NCBI GenBank assembly: GCA_032164245.1
Contig: JAVMKO010000001.1
Location: 291,697,041-291,761,040, forward strand
Length of the DNA stretch: 64,000 nucleotides
Direction of reading: 5' to 3'
From: Sternotherus odoratus
Lineage: Eukaryota > Chordata > Testudines > Kinosternidae
The notes under the pieces are model-generated. The model had not been told where the DNA came from, did no database searches, and worked only from the letters and a program-made list of their open reading frames with translations. The position numbers were made by a program, and so were the translations under genes. Positions 32,931 to 43,996 of the stretch are shown here, piece after piece (within the stretch, counting starts at the first letter, position 1; the number at the start of each line of letters is the position of its first letter).

Positions 32931-34324
32931 GTACTGCAATATGTGCTCGCAATATGTGCTCAGAACTGCTTGCAGTGCAGCACCCAGGAGATGGACTGCA
33001 AGCAGGATGTTTTCTCTTGAAAACACATAGCTATTTGTCTCCCACACACTGAATCCTTTCCACAGAACAGTATTTGCACTGACATTCAACTCCTACTAGT
33101 AACAAGGAATTTGTTTCTGGTTAATTTCAGGACCCTCCTCAGGAGAACATTAGGCTAACCACGCAAGTGCTTTAGAGCGACAATTGCAGCTGTGTCGGCG
33201 GGCAGCTGCTCAGAGCTAAGCAGATGCCTGTGGAGCAGTAGTCTGTTATGCACAGGTGGATCTGAAACCAGGAGGCAGTGGACAGATCCTGATCTGAGGT
33301 GCAATGGTGTCAATACAGAATAACTCCCATCTGTCTAGGTAAATATATTGCCTCCTTCATCCTATGTGGATACACTAACAGAACTACATACATCAAACCT
33401 GGGCTGATAAACTCCATCCCTCATTCATGTTGCTGCAGGAAGTATCCTGTATCCATGTATAGTAGATGTGTGTCTATTATACATGGGCTAGTGGAGTCGT
33501 TGTTGCCTGAAGCCATGTCCCAAGAGGTGGATTGTTGCTTTCATTCTTGAGATGTTTTGATCTTGGGTCCGTTCCAATTTCTGGATAGGTGGAAGCCTAG
33601 AGCCTACTGCCAGGAATGTCTCCGAGAGCTGCTACACCCTGGGCTTTGCCAGCTAGAGTGTTCCTGATGCCCATAACTCGGGAAAGGAGAGGCAGTCTAA
33701 GGGGAAGGGCTCAGGTTACTGCGGGTGCATTAACCCCAGAGGTACTGCAGAGGTAGCCAGATGAGCGTGGGCAGCATGTGGGGGACGTGCTCCTGACATA
33801 TTGCCCAGCCCATGCTGGACAAGTTGGCATTTCCTGATGGTGCTCGCTTCCCTCCCCATCAAGCAGTCCAGACGCAATCACCAGGGCTGGAGGCACAGAG
33901 TCCCTGTGGTCAAATCTTCAACCAGCAGCACGTGGTGCCGCCTCCCGGCCAACCCCACCCAGAAAGCAGCATTGTGCGGTGGGTGTCCAGGCGCACTGAG
34001 GAGTCCAACAACAGGCCCCTGGCCTGTGCTCCACCTTTTCAAGTGGAGAGCAGATGCCCTGGAGGCAGAGGCTGGCTTTGGCTTCAGCCAGCTCTTCATG
34101 GCATTTCCTCCTCTCCCTCTTGCCTGGGTTGAAGTTTATCCAGCTGTTCTTCATCCAGGGGCTTGTCCCAGTCAGGTTCTGGAGTCAACCCCCTCTGCAC
34201 GTGACAGGAGATGTAGGCCTGGGTGTCATCAGGGCTTCTCTGGCACCGAAGTCAATAGCATCTCACAGTCTTCCCTAGGTGTCTGACCTATCTATTGACT
34301 AGGAGCCTTGTGGGACTCCACACA
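32931..34324. other. no gene recognised
   Basis: Unique-looking non-coding sequence. Frames at 33800-34286 overlap in several phases and show no family match. Confidence 0.45.
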
Positions 34325-34327
34325 GAG

Positions 34328-34640
34328 AACATAGGAATTGCCAGACTGGCTCAGACCAGTGATCCATCTAGTCCAGCATCCCGTCACCGGCAGTGGCCAG
34401 CGCCGATGTGAGAGGAACAGCTTCCCATCCTGACCCTGTGGAGGATCATGAAAGAAGCCAATGGAGTCACTCTGGATTTTCTTTTGGGAGTCAGTAGATT
34501 TCCACGAGACATAACTGAGATCAGCCCTGTTTCCCTCCTGTTCCTCCCCTCTACCCTGACCCCGGTCTTGCTCAGTGCTTGATGTGTCCTACACACACGC
34601 TGACATTCTTCCATCCCACTCCCAATCCTTGCTCTAGCTC
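34328..34640 (-). mobile_element. CR1 LINE 3' end
   Basis: The text 'acataggaattgccagactg', 'gctcagaccagtgatccatc' and 'ggcagtggccagcgccgatg' is the minus-oriented CR1 terminus, as at 5425 and 48785. Diverged and non-coding. Confidence 0.75.
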
Positions 34641-35119
34641 TGGGGAAAGGTCAGCCTGCTCCCTGTTGTGTCCTTGCATTGCTTGGCTGTCGCTCCCCTG
34701 CGCTCACTCAGAGCAGCTGAAGTAGGATGTGGGTGCAGCTGAAGTGGACTGTGGGCGGGGGTCAGACAGTCGGGAGCCCAAAGACACACAGCAGATTTTG
34801 TCTCAGGCAATTAGGGCGTTTCCTCAAACAAAGGGGGAGAAGGGGTGCGGCTCTCCAGACCCAGCAACCAACTAGCTTCATGCTGCAAAAAGAAATGTTT
34901 ATTAGGACACTAAATAACAATACACCATTGTGAGCCGGTGGTGTTCTCCATATTTATGACCAAGCCAAAGAGCAAGCCAGTATGGGCTCACTTTACAGTA
35001 TGTGGGTATGTAACTCTCCACTCATCAGCTAAACTGCCCTCATGTGGCGTGGGGGGAAAAAACCCAGGACCTTCTGTTCACAAAGCTACCTGTGCTAATG
35101 GAGACACTGCATTAGCAGC
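34641..35119. other. no gene recognised
   Basis: Non-coding. It may belong to a longer repeat, but no termini were recognised. Confidence 0.4.
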
Positions 35120-35127
35120 TGCTAGAT

Positions 35128-35438
35128 TAGAGGTAGGCAACCTATGGCACGGGTGCCAAAGGCAGCACACGAGCTGATTTTCAGTGACACTCGCACTGCC
35201 CGGGTCCTGGCCAGCGGTCTGGGGGGCTCTGCATTGTAATTTAATTTTAAATGAAGCTTCTTCAACATTTTAAAAACCTTATTTACTTTACATACAACAC
35301 TAATTTAGTTCTATATTATAGACGTATAGAAAGAGACCTCCTAAAAACATTAAAATTTATTACTGGCACGTGAAGCCTTAAATTCGAGTGAATAAATGAA
35401 GACTCGGCGCACCACGTCTGAAAGGTTGCCGACCCCTG
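35128..35438. mobile_element. hAT non-autonomous element, 311 bp
   Basis: The left end TAGAGGTAGGCAACC and the right end 'ggttgccgacccctg' are inverted repeats (12 of 15 matching). The flanking 8-mers tgctagat (35120-35127) and agctagat (35439-35446) match at 7 of 8, as expected of hAT. The AT-rich middle has no coding capacity. Confidence 0.85.
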
Positions 35439-35569
35439 AGCTAGATGTAAGTCTTATACCCTTGTTTTAGGTCAGGCAGTAGATGGTGACATAGCGATTG
35501 ATACTTCACCACATCCAACTCCAGCCAGCAGGGGGCAATAGTTTGCAAGTACACCAGTTAATAAGAACA

Positions 35570-35775
35570 CTGAGGCGCAATGCTGCGAAATGCACACCGA
35601 ATAGAGCACTTTTCATGTGTACACCTCAAAGTGCCGTACAAAGAAGTATCATTCCCGCCCCCCTTGTAAAATAGCAATACGGGGGCTCAGAGCAGTTAAG
35701 TGGCTTGCCCAGATTCACCCCATGGGTTAATCCCTCAGCACCCAGCTCTGTGCTCTACCATTGGGCTGACCTCAG
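35570..35775 (-). repeat. MIR SINE, nearly full length
   Basis: The sequence 'ggggctcagagcagttaagt', 'ggcttgcccagattcacccc', 'cacccagctctgtgctctac' follows MIR in minus orientation. It is preceded by a tail-like part 'aaagtgccgtacaaag'. Ancient and non-coding. Confidence 0.7.
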
Positions 35776-36808
35776 GGCTCTTGTGCTCTGCACTATTCTA
35801 TGGGAGAAGTGGATTTGATTTTCTTCTGCACTTCCCTGGGCTATGGAAGCAGCACATTCAGCTCCTAGGGGCGGGAGAGATTTATGACCAGGCATGTCTA
35901 GCTTGGGAGCCATGTTGAAGCTGCATCTCCGGGTACCTGTGTTATGGACCAATGAGGAATGCAATACAGGAATCAGCACTTGTATGGATGTTAACACTGG
36001 CAACATGTGTACAGTGGTGTACATAGTGTAAAGGAGTAGGGCAGTGTCCCTTTAAATAGTTTGGGAGCTTTCTAATGGCTCTCTCACAATGTTCTGTGTT
36101 TGGAAGCAGCTGTTGGTATGTAGTGTTGTGTTAAATGACATGGAATCAATGGGCCGAAGGTGCCACCATGACCCAATCACTGTCCGACAGTCAGACGGTG
36201 ATAACTGTCCTGTTGGGTAAAAGAGAAGGTGAGAGGAACTGTTGCTGCTGCTGCTGCTGCTGCTGCTGTTGTTGACGTCAGGTCCATCTCAGGCGGTGAT
36301 TGGGAATCTGTGGGAGGAGCTGGTTGGGGTGGTGATGTCAGCTGGGTCCCTCTCTCTGGCCTGCTCTGGTCAGGGCATCTCTCAGGACGAGCTTGATGAA
36401 GGCCCGGGTCCCAGGAAATGGTGGGGGTAGCAACCACGCCTCTGTCTGTTCTTCTCATTCCCCCCGCCAAGTCTATTCTTTAAGGACCCCAAAAGGCAGT
36501 GGTGGGTGGAATAGCCCATCCCCTCATTATTTTGTCCCTCGCGTAGGCCTCATTTCCAACACACCCATTTTGGTTCATTAATCTCTGGCCCCACATTTTC
36601 TTGTTGATTCAGTCCAACGCCAACAGAGTCCTTGAATCATATTGGCAGGGCATTTTGTTTAGACTAATTTAATCTCTCCCTTTTATCCCTTTCCCCTCAA
36701 CAGCTGTTATTGGGACATCTTACCAACTCTCACCTACTTTTTACATTGAGAATGAATGCGTAGGCTCGGTTATTACAAAGCAGCTGTACCTGGCCTGTTT
36801 GTATTTGG
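35776..36808. other. no gene; CTG microsatellite inside
   Basis: Unassigned sequence apart from the CTG tract at 36244-36267. The minus frame at 36177-36470 translates the tract as poly-Ala and has no other family feature. Confidence 0.4.
36244..36267 (+). repeat. (CTG)8 microsatellite
   Basis: Eight uninterrupted CTG units followed by TTG TTG. No surrounding coding gene was recognised, so it is a non-coding trinucleotide repeat. Confidence 0.9.
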
Positions 36809-36816
36809 GACCCAGC

Positions 36817-36933
36817 TACAGTGACCAGACAGCAAATGTGAAAAATCGGAGTGGGGGGTAATAGGCCCATATATAAGAAAAAGACCCCAAAATCGTGAGT
36901 GTCCCTATAAAACTGGGACATCTGGTCACCCTA
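36817..36933. mobile_element. short hAT MITE, 117 bp, complete
   Basis: The left end TACAGTGACCAGA and the right end TCTGGTCACCCTA are inverted repeats. Perfect 8-bp direct repeats GACCCAGC lie at 36809-36816 and 36934-36941. The interior is the reverse complement of the copy at 18212-18335. Non-coding; the 8-bp targets place this family in hAT. Confidence 0.9.
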
Positions 36934-36941
36934 GACCCAGC

Positions 36942-37900
36942 TGTGACTGTTTGGCTCCTTGAAAATTTTTGTGTAAAGAGCAAGAGATACCAGAATGTGG
37001 AACCCATCGGCCCTTTGGCACATGACATATGTAACGGAGGGAGGGGCACCTTGCTCAGGAGAGGTTTGGCTCTGAACAGGGTAGATGTCCAGAGCAGACA
37101 TGAACCTTCCTCATGTTACCGAGTTGCTGATATTTGGGGTTAAATGTAATCCGCTATTTCCGACAAGACGTGTCAGATGAGAACACCGCCCTGGAGCTGG
37201 CTAGCAGAAATGCTGCTGTGCCGTATGAACAGCTCTGTTCGATGGGGATTTTACTTGGACAGTTCGATTTTTGACTTCAGTGTCCGGGTGCCATTTAGGT
37301 TTCCCAGGGGCCTGGTTTTCAGGCACCCGGAACCCCTAAATGGCACCTGAACCAAAAGTTGGGTTACTGCAGGGTGGGGGAAGGTGCCAGGCCATTAACC
37401 CGTGCCAACCCCTGCCCAGCCAGGGACGCTTTCTACCCGCAGGTAGGCTCCTTGAGACGATCCAGTGAGTGATTGGGAGCAGTGGTGGGAGCCAGAGATA
37501 GGGCAGGGGCTCCAGTTACCAGCAATTAGAAAGGTGGCAACCCTACTGTTAGATATGATGTGTACCAGCGGTGTCGGGGCAGCCTCCACATCCCAGTAAG
37601 CTGGGTCCTTCTCACAACACACACCTCTAGTTTACAGGACTCTACTCGGGGTGGGCCTCGTTATCTCTCCTGCGATTCTGGACTGAATACCCCTTCTCTA
37701 CTCATCGTTCATGCCCGGACTGTCTGTGGTGGGAGGGCTGGAGTCAAGACTCGAGCACTTCTGCCAGCCGCATGAGCTCTCAGCTCCGGCTGAGTCTGCC
37801 TAGACTTCTGGAAGTGGAGCTCGGGGGTTAGGCCCTGTGGGACGCAGCATGGAACTTGGGGCTGGGAGTGGGGTGACTAAGGTAGTTTTAAGCCACATCT
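36942..37900. other. no gene recognised
   Basis: Non-coding; a short inverted repeat around 37260-37345 ('gtgccatttaggtttcc' against 'aacccctaaatggcacc') is visible, otherwise unassigned. Confidence 0.4.
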
Positions 37901-37904
37901 ATAC

Positions 37905-38221
37905 CATTCCAGTCCTGGGGAGTTGCCAGGCTGGAGCTCCCCACTCCTCTGGCCTTTCCCCAGCCCTGCTCCGCTCCAGGTACCCTTTTCTCCCCAGCAG
38001 CTAGGTCCTTCCCTCTCCAGAGCTAGAGACTAACTGAGTGCCTGGCTCGCAGCCCTTTTATCAGGGCCAGCTGTGGCCTGATTGGGGGCATGGCCCACCT
38101 GTGGCTGCTTCCCCAAGCCTACCTGATTGGCTCCCCTCCACCCCACTCTCCCCAGCCACAGCCCTCCCCAGGGCTGCTTTTGACCCCTTCAGGGCTGTAG
38201 TGGGGTGACCGCCCCGTTACA
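37905..38221 (-). mobile_element. LTR family A, truncated copy
   Basis: On the minus strand it starts TGTAACGGGGCGGTCACC at 38221 and continues with the 'cccagggctgctttt' and 'atcagggccagctgtggcc' blocks (plus reading) shared with 56098-56752. The low-coordinate end is lost, so no target duplication can be seen. Confidence 0.75.
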
Positions 38222-38689
38222 GTGTGGTTTGATCAAGATACATACAGATGTACCCTAAATTGTCACAACATGAATCCAGGATCTGGGGCGTGCAGAAAAG
38301 CAACAACTATTGCGAGACTTGTAATAGATTCACAAGAGTTAACATCTGATGTGAGAACTGGGCTCTCAGACCTTCCTGATGCATTGTTGGAGTATTTTTT
38401 AGATCCAATGCTTTGCTTGGCCCATGATTTCCCCTTTAGTTGTTTTTGTTTTTTAAGTCCACTGTCAGCTCTGGGGCATCAACCCTCCTCTTTGCTCTCT
38501 GAAATACAAGGCTAAAAGAAAAGGTACAGGCTTGAAACGCATTTTTTTGTGTTTCTGGTAGATCATCTGAGCACCTTGAAACAAATCCTGCCCTTCCATT
38601 GAGATGGGAATAGACCCAGTTACTAGGGCTGTTCAGTAAAACAACATGCAATGCACTGAAGCAGTTTTTCAGAAGGAAACTAACTCATG

Positions 38690-39055
38690 TGCCAGGCATG
38701 CCAAACCCGCAAAAAAAGCGCAGAAATTGGGCTTGATTTTGGCTTAATTGGCTTGTGAGTTGCTTGTTGACTAGTTTTTGGCTTGTATCTCGTTGCTTGT
38801 TTGGCTTGTAGCTTGTTGCTTCTTTTATTTGATCAGCTCCCGGCAAGCAGGGGCAAGGGGCGGGAGAGAGTTGGGGTGCAAAGCGGGCCCACCACAGTCC
38901 CATACTGCACACGGGGGGTTGTGGAATCTAGTCACATAGAGTGTTGGGGTTCTTAGGGACTGGCTTGTTTTGGCCTTGTTTTGAAATGGGATTAGCTTGA
39001 TTTTTGGCTTATTGTGAAAGTCAGGTGCTTATTTATCATGTGGAAGTTGGCAACT
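38690..39055 (-). mobile_element. element with iterated TTGGCTTG motifs
   Basis: The left part (38735-38825) repeats GCTTG / TTGGCTTG about eight times at irregular spacing, and similar motifs recur at 38960-39010. The right edge 'catgtggaagttggcaactg' looks like a transposon terminus, but a matching left end and a target duplication were not found. Class unknown. Confidence 0.5.
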
Positions 39056-39178
39056 GTGCCGTGGGCATGGAAAGCAGACCCAAACTGGAGGGGTGGAAGG
39101 AAAGATGCAGCTTTGTTCCTTAAGTTTCATTTCCAATGTTATGTTTGACATTTTTTGCAGATGTTGCTGAAAACAAGA

Positions 39179-39206
39179 TTGTGTGTGTGTGTGTGTGTGT
39201 GTGTGT
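39179..39206 (+). repeat. (GT)n microsatellite
   Basis: About 14 uninterrupted GT units. Confidence 0.9.
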
Positions 39207-40052
39207 TTTTCTCCTAAGCTCCCTGGAAGCGTAAGCACTTGGCGGTTCATTTTGTGGTGTGGCTCATGAACTTATTGAAAGGGAGAACTAGTGAAAAATG
39301 GGGTGAGGTTTTAATGGGCGTTCCAGTCGATCCCCTAATTTACGGCCACTGGGAATTCTTACAGGCCGGAGAGTGGATAGTTCCGGAGACTGGAGCCTTT
39401 TGTCTGGAGGGCACTCACCGAAATTCAACTCCGCATGGTAACATCCAGACGTTATTACTATATGATGGCCCATGTGGAATCAATTGGCCCATTACCTCCT
39501 GGAGAAAGAAAGAAAACCACCTCATATGCACTGATTGTCACCAGTGTTGGCAGAGTAGGCAGAGGAACCCCGGACACAGACTGAACTAACCTCCATCTCT
39601 CCCAGCTTTGGTCCCTGCAGGTCAGGTTGATGCCCATATGTAGGGACGCTAACACTGCTGCTGTCTGTCTCTACCTGTCCTGCGATCCTGTCTCGAGTGC
39701 TGTCAAATCTGGCATCTTCCACCAGCACTCCCCACAAATTAAAATTCCAAGACTGGATGAAACAAACCTTAGCAGCTATTCAGCCCTCCCTCCCTTGTAA
39801 TTCAGTTAGCAGTGAGCCCGACCCAAACCAAACCAGTAACAATGGTATGAGTAAGGCAGTTGGCCAACATATCAGAGTGAACGTGCTCGTCTGCCCATGG
39901 GAATGAGCAGTTCCCACCTCGAGAGCCTAAAAACAGAACCAAGATCACCAGGATGGTTTGGGGTTTTTGGTTCCTGGAGGTCTCTTCCTTCTGCTTGAAG
40001 ACAGGCTGTTTACTAACACTTATCCCAGCTTAGGTGGATTTGCTTTGATGTT
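39207..40052. other. no gene recognised
   Basis: Unassigned non-coding sequence with chance frames in several phases. Confidence 0.4.
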
Positions 40053-40055
40053 TTA

Positions 40056-40225
40056 GGGCCCATCTACACTCAGAAAAGAGCCAAATCATGTTACAGCCAT
40101 TCTCTCTGTCACTGTTTGCAGTCTGATCTAGGACACAATCCAGGAACATTGTTAGAACAGCAGTTCTGTCCCTTCCACACAGGCAAGGTTCCTCAGCCTG
40201 GCGGTTTCTTAGTGTAGACAAGCCC
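40056..40225. mobile_element. PIF/Harbinger-like MITE, 170 bp
   Basis: The left end 'gggcccatctacact' and the right end 'agtgtagacaagccc' are inverted repeats. The flanking triplets are TTA (40053-40055) and TTT (40226-40228), close to a TWA duplication. It lies about 1.1 kb upstream of the receptor coding exon. Confidence 0.75.
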
Positions 40226-40829
40226 TTTGCTAGTGTAGATGGATCTTTACACTGGGCTGCTATGGCTGGCTGAACCCGGGGTGAAATGCCCCAGGACTGA
40301 GGATGGAATCCTGACTATGGGACTCCATCCCTCCAGAACTCAGAATGTCCCCAGATCTCATCAGCCTCGCAGCAAAAGTGAAGACCTGTCTGCTTCCCTT
40401 GCCTTTCTGCAACTCAGAAAAGCACCTCCCTAGAGTTAATCATTAAAAAGAAAACCTCCCTCCTACACCGTAACAGAGTAATTAAAGGAAAGGAGACCAC
40501 ACCTCCCTCTGGCAGCATTCTGCTTATAATTCACGGTTCTCTTAGTATCCAGATACCAGATGTCGCAATGTGTGAATGTGAACCCTTAGTGGGAGAGAGA
40601 TTAGAAGTCATGAAGTCACTTGGAGTGGAGCGGCAGAGAGAGGGGCAGACATGTGAGGGGAGGGGCAGGGAGAGAGACACCTCCAGAGGGACAGGATCCC
40701 TCCAAATCTCGACATATGACCTGTAATCTTACAGGATTTTTTGTAATCCGTTCCCTTTCCTGTCTTTTCACCAACTGCACTGTTCACATAGCTTGGACAT
40801 GTCCCATTGCAGGAGAGAGATCACTTGAT

Positions 40830-40957
40830 CATTACCTGTTAGGTTCACTCACTCCGGGGCATCTGGCATTGGCCACTGTTGGTAGACAGGATACTGGGCT
40901 GGATGCACCTTTGGTCTGACCCAATACGGCCATTCTTATGTTCTTATGACCTCGGAA
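40830..40957 (+). mobile_element. CR1 LINE 3' end
   Basis: It contains 'ggcattggccactgttggta', 'tgggctggatgcacctttgg', 'tctgacccaatacggcc' and ends 'attcttatgttcttatg'. This is the plus-oriented terminus with its short octamer repeat, the mirror of the copies at 5425 and 34328. Confidence 0.85.
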
Positions 40958-41034
40958 GTGACCAGCTTTTCTGGTGGGCTTTTGCAGCTCAGAGACCAGG
41001 TTTCTCCATGGGCTTGGAGCGGAAAGGTGATCTT

Positions 41035-41180
41035 GTAACTAAGACACTAAACTTGGCCTCAGAAACATTGTGTTCAGTTACTAGCCATGCCAGAGGCTTC
41101 ATGTGTGACCTTCAAGTGTGACCTTCATTAACCTCTCTGTGCCTCAGTATCTGGCAGAAAGGGGTCCCAATCTCAGCTGG
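41035..41180 (+). repeat. MIR SINE fragment
   Basis: The sequence 'aactaagacactaaacttgg', 'tgtgaccttcattaacctct', 'ctgtgcctcagtatct' follows plus-oriented MIR with an internal duplication of 'tgtgaccttcaa'. It lies just upstream of the receptor exon. Confidence 0.6.
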
Positions 41181-41328
41181 GGCATGTAAGCACTACGGCC
41201 CGATACATAACAGTCATCACAATGGGACTCATCTGTTCTGCCTGGTGACGCGCTCTCTCGCTGCAGTTCTCATCCAAACGTATTTACTCTCCCATTTAAT
41301 GAGCATTCACTGCATTCTACATTCGCTG

Positions 41329-41351
41329 ACGGTTTGCTCCCTGTTTTCTAG
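41329..41351 (+). promoter_or_regulatory. splice acceptor of the receptor coding exon
   Basis: A pyrimidine-rich run leading to 'ctgttttctag' (AG at 41350-41351) lies four bases before the ATG. A branch-point-like CTGAC sits near 41326-41330. The open frame extends upstream through this tract, but that part is intronic in character, so translation should begin at 41356, not at the upstream in-frame ATG (41245). Confidence 0.75.
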
Positions 41352-41355
41352 GGCA

Positions 41356-42423
41356 ATGGAGAACGTCCTGGTTCTGCGCTCCTGGAACACGAGTGCCAAC
41401 TCCTCCACCGTCGACTGCAGCGTGGAAGACACCACATACAAGTGCAAATTCGACGAGGAGTTCAAGTATATTCTGCTGCCCGTCTCCTACGGCATTGTGT
41501 GTGTAGTGGGACTTTGCCTCAACCTGCTGGCCCTCTACGTCTTCCTATTCAGGATCAAGACCTGGAACGCCTCCACCACGTACATGTTCAACCTGGCCGT
41601 GTCCGACACGCTCTACGTGGTTTCCTTGCCCTTGCTGGTGTATTACTACGCCAAGGGGGACAATTGGCCTTTCAGTGTGGGCTTGTGTAAAATAGTCCGT
41701 TTCCTGTTCTACACCAACCTCTACTGCAGCATCCTCTTCCTGCTTTGCATCAGTGTCCAGCGTTTCCTGGGCATCTGCTTCCCGCTGAAGTCGCTGCAGT
41801 GGGGCCGCGTCCACTACGCACGGAGGGTGTCAGGGGTGGTCTGGTTGGTCATAATCACCTGCCAGTCGCCGGTGCTCTTCTTCGTCACCACCAGCGTGAG
41901 GTGCGAGACCATCACCTGCCACGACACGTCGAGCAAGGAACTCTTCGGCCAGTTCATCATCTACAGCTCGGTGATGCTGGTGCTGCTCTTCTGCATCCCT
42001 TTCCTGACCATCATCGTGTGCTACTGCCTGATGGCGCGGAAGCTGCTGCAGCCCACCCGGGGGACCGCCAAGAGGTCCAAGTCCAAAAAGAAGTCGGTCA
42101 AGATGATCATCGTTGTCCTGGTGGTCTTCATCATCTGCTTCCTTCCTTTCCACGTCACTCGCACCTTGTACTACTCCTTCCGGAGCTGGGACCTTAGCTG
42201 CGGGACCCTCAATGCTATAAACTTAGTTTACAAAGTGACCAGGCCCTTAGCTAGCACCAACAGCTGCCTGGATCCCATTTTGTACTTCCTGATAGGCCAA
42301 AGGTTTGTGACGTTCAAAGGCAACAAAATGCTAGCGAAAGCGGCAAACCAACCGGCCCTGAGGCTAACTCCCAACAGCAACATGGGAACCAGCAGCAACC
42401 TAGAGATGATAGCCAAAATGTGA
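41356..42423 (+). CDS. P2RY2: P2Y purinoceptor 2 (P2Y2-like nucleotide receptor)
   Basis: This encodes a 355-residue class A GPCR that should sense extracellular UTP/ATP at the plasma membrane and signal mainly through Gq. Seen: two N-glycosylation sites (N11, N15); seven hydrophobic segments (about 38-62, 72-96, 113-136, 154-178, 200-226, 248-272, 288-312); cysteine pairs C111/C188 and C30/C282 expected of P2Y receptors; the TM6 motif FHVTRT (265-270); KVTRPLAS in TM7 and DPILY (306-310). The residues linked to nucleotide binding in P2Y2 (H266, R269, R296) are present. [11 protein letters not shown] and YYSFRS favour P2Y2 over P2Y4. Oddities: the extracellular integrin-binding RGD of mammalian P2Y2 reads KGD (100-102), the DRY position reads QRF (135-137), and the C-tail is short. 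The ATG has G at -3 and +4. A P2RY2-like paralogue cannot be excluded. Confidence 0.88.
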   Translation: MENVLVLRSWNTSANSSTVDCSVEDTTYKCKFDEEFKYILLPVSYGIVCVVGLCLNLLALYVFLFRIKTWNASTTYMFNLAVSDTLYVVSLPLLVYYYAKGDNWPFSVGLCKIVRFLFYTNLYCSILFLLCISVQRFLGICFPLKSLQWGRVHYARRVSGVVWLVIITCQSPVLFFVTTSVRCETITCHDTSSKELFGQFIIYSSVMLVLLFCIPFLTIIVCYCLMARKLLQPTRGTAKRSKSKKKSVKMIIVVLVVFIICFLPFHVTRTLYYSFRSWDLSCGTLNAINLVYKVTRPLASTNSCLDPILYFLIGQRFVTFKGNKMLAKAANQPALRLTPNSNMGTSSNLEMIAKM

Positions 42424-43595
42424 AATCCTAGCCTGCTACATTTCTGTCCACTGTCCCGCCACATTGCAGGTTATTCTAACTCTGTGGTGGGAGGACTTCT
42501 CCACCATGGGTAGGGGAGTCTGGCATGCGGCCATTACACATGTGTAGCCCACTGGTGAGTGTGTTACAGGTCCCACGCTGCGCTGAGTTGCAGAGGATCT
42601 GAGTTGTTTCAGCCCCCAGCTACAGAGGCCTGACTCTTTAGCTAAAGCTGTAGCAGCTCATGCTTTTCGTTACCTGTGAGGTGTCAGCCGAGATGACGGC
42701 TGTCACCCATTCCGTTGATTCCCTAGGCTTCAGGTGTTGATGCTTGAACAGGAATGGTTCAACAAGATACACCTGTGTCTATGTCACCAGTTTAATGAGA
42801 TTTCAGAACTAAGGTGCTGCTGCAATGATACATTATTAATCCTATATGCATGTCCTCGTTCAGCTCTGAAACCCAAATACTTCTCCTCCACCAAACCCGC
42901 TCCTCTCTCTGACACGGAATGGTGTCCATCCAGGAGTGAGCAAAGATGACCTGGTGCATGATGGTCAGACCAAAGACGTGACAGAGCATGGCAAACCAAT
43001 ACGAGCCATGCTAAAAGTTGGTCCTGGTTTTTCGAATACACATTTCTCTAAAAAAAGCCACAAATCCAAACCCACCTGTTGATATTATTGAAAGGTTCTG
43101 CCTTTCACAACATTTTCTGTTGATGTTTTTATCAAAAAATGATTGCAATTGGCAAGAAAATAAGTTTCAGTGCATGTCAAATGTCGATAATTATTTTGAT
43201 AAAAATTTCAGTCCAAACATTGATTTAAAATATCTCAGAAAATGGAGCTCTGGGAAGTGGAAAAGACTTGGACGTTTTTCACAAAATCATGTCCCCATTT
43301 TTTATCCAGCCCCCAGGGCATCTCTTGGGAAAACTTTGATCATTCATACTAGGGAGGGGAGACTTTTGCCTCTCTCCAAGCCAGTGGGGACGACTCAGTG
43401 GAGAAATAGTTACAATCTGCAAAGTCTTTTCCTCCTGGGTGAAAGTTTAGCACAACAAAGGAAAGTAAGTACATTAGAGGCAGAAAGGAAACAGAAAAAC
43501 TCCCCAACAAGGGGTTCTACCCACTTGTCTGGGGTGCCTGACCTTCCTAAATGCAATAGCCCTCCTCTGTCTCCCGAGTGCGTGATCTCATAGCC
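42424..43595 (+). other. probable 3' untranslated and downstream sequence of the receptor
   Basis: Unique-looking sequence follows the TGA. No canonical AATAAA was found within 1.2 kb, so the end of the transcript cannot be placed. An open plus frame at 43018-43593 matches no family that I recognise and is likely chance. Confidence 0.4.
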
Positions 43596-43599
43596 TGGA

Positions 43600-43757
43600 G
43601 TGGCGCCAGCTTTTTGGCCGCCTCCAAATTCCCACTGGCAGCGTCAGCGGCATTGAGCTGATGCCGAATTGCCGCCAAGGCCGGCAGTTTGCCGTCCCCA
43701 AGAGGCAGCCACCTTAGGCGGCTGCCTAGGTCGCCTATTGGTTAGCGCCGGCCCTGT
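43600..43757. mobile_element. hAT-like fragment with CGCCGGCCCTG end
   Basis: The right end 'gttagcgccggccctg' resembles the hAT terminus CAGGGCCGGC seen at 11432. The interior 'aggcagccaccttaggcggc' and 'tgcctaggtcgcct' is typical of this GC-rich group. The left end 'ctggagtggcgccagc' is decayed and no 8-bp duplication was found. Confidence 0.55.
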
Positions 43758-43996
43758 TGTAGCTTTTCTCCAGAGAGCTCTGCTTGTTCACTGGATAGTG
43801 CTGCCCTACCCTGTCACACCCAAATTCTAAAGGCTTTTCAAAAGCCATGAGGCCTCCAACGTGCAGATTTTACTAATTACCCAATCCTGACTTTAGTTTT
43901 GGGTGGGGTTTCTTTTCATCCTTTCCCTCGTGATTCATCTTTCCTGAGAAAGCAATAAGGCCTTTCATCATATACCTGACCAGGGCTGGAGTGTAA

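Noticed and set aside
33800..34286. 161-codon plus frame
   Set aside because: Several overlapping phases are open and none has motif content; likely chance.
36177..36470. Protein with a poly-alanine tract from the CTG repeat
   Set aside because: The minus frame has no domain on either side of the tract and no gene context.
41245..41355. In-frame N-terminal extension of the receptor from an upstream ATG
   Set aside because: The segment crosses a pyrimidine tract and AG acceptor directly before the second ATG and does not resemble P2Y N-termini, so it is intron read-through.
43018..43593. 191-codon plus frame downstream of the receptor
   Set aside because: AT-rich, no recognisable domain, no splice-site or codon pattern support.
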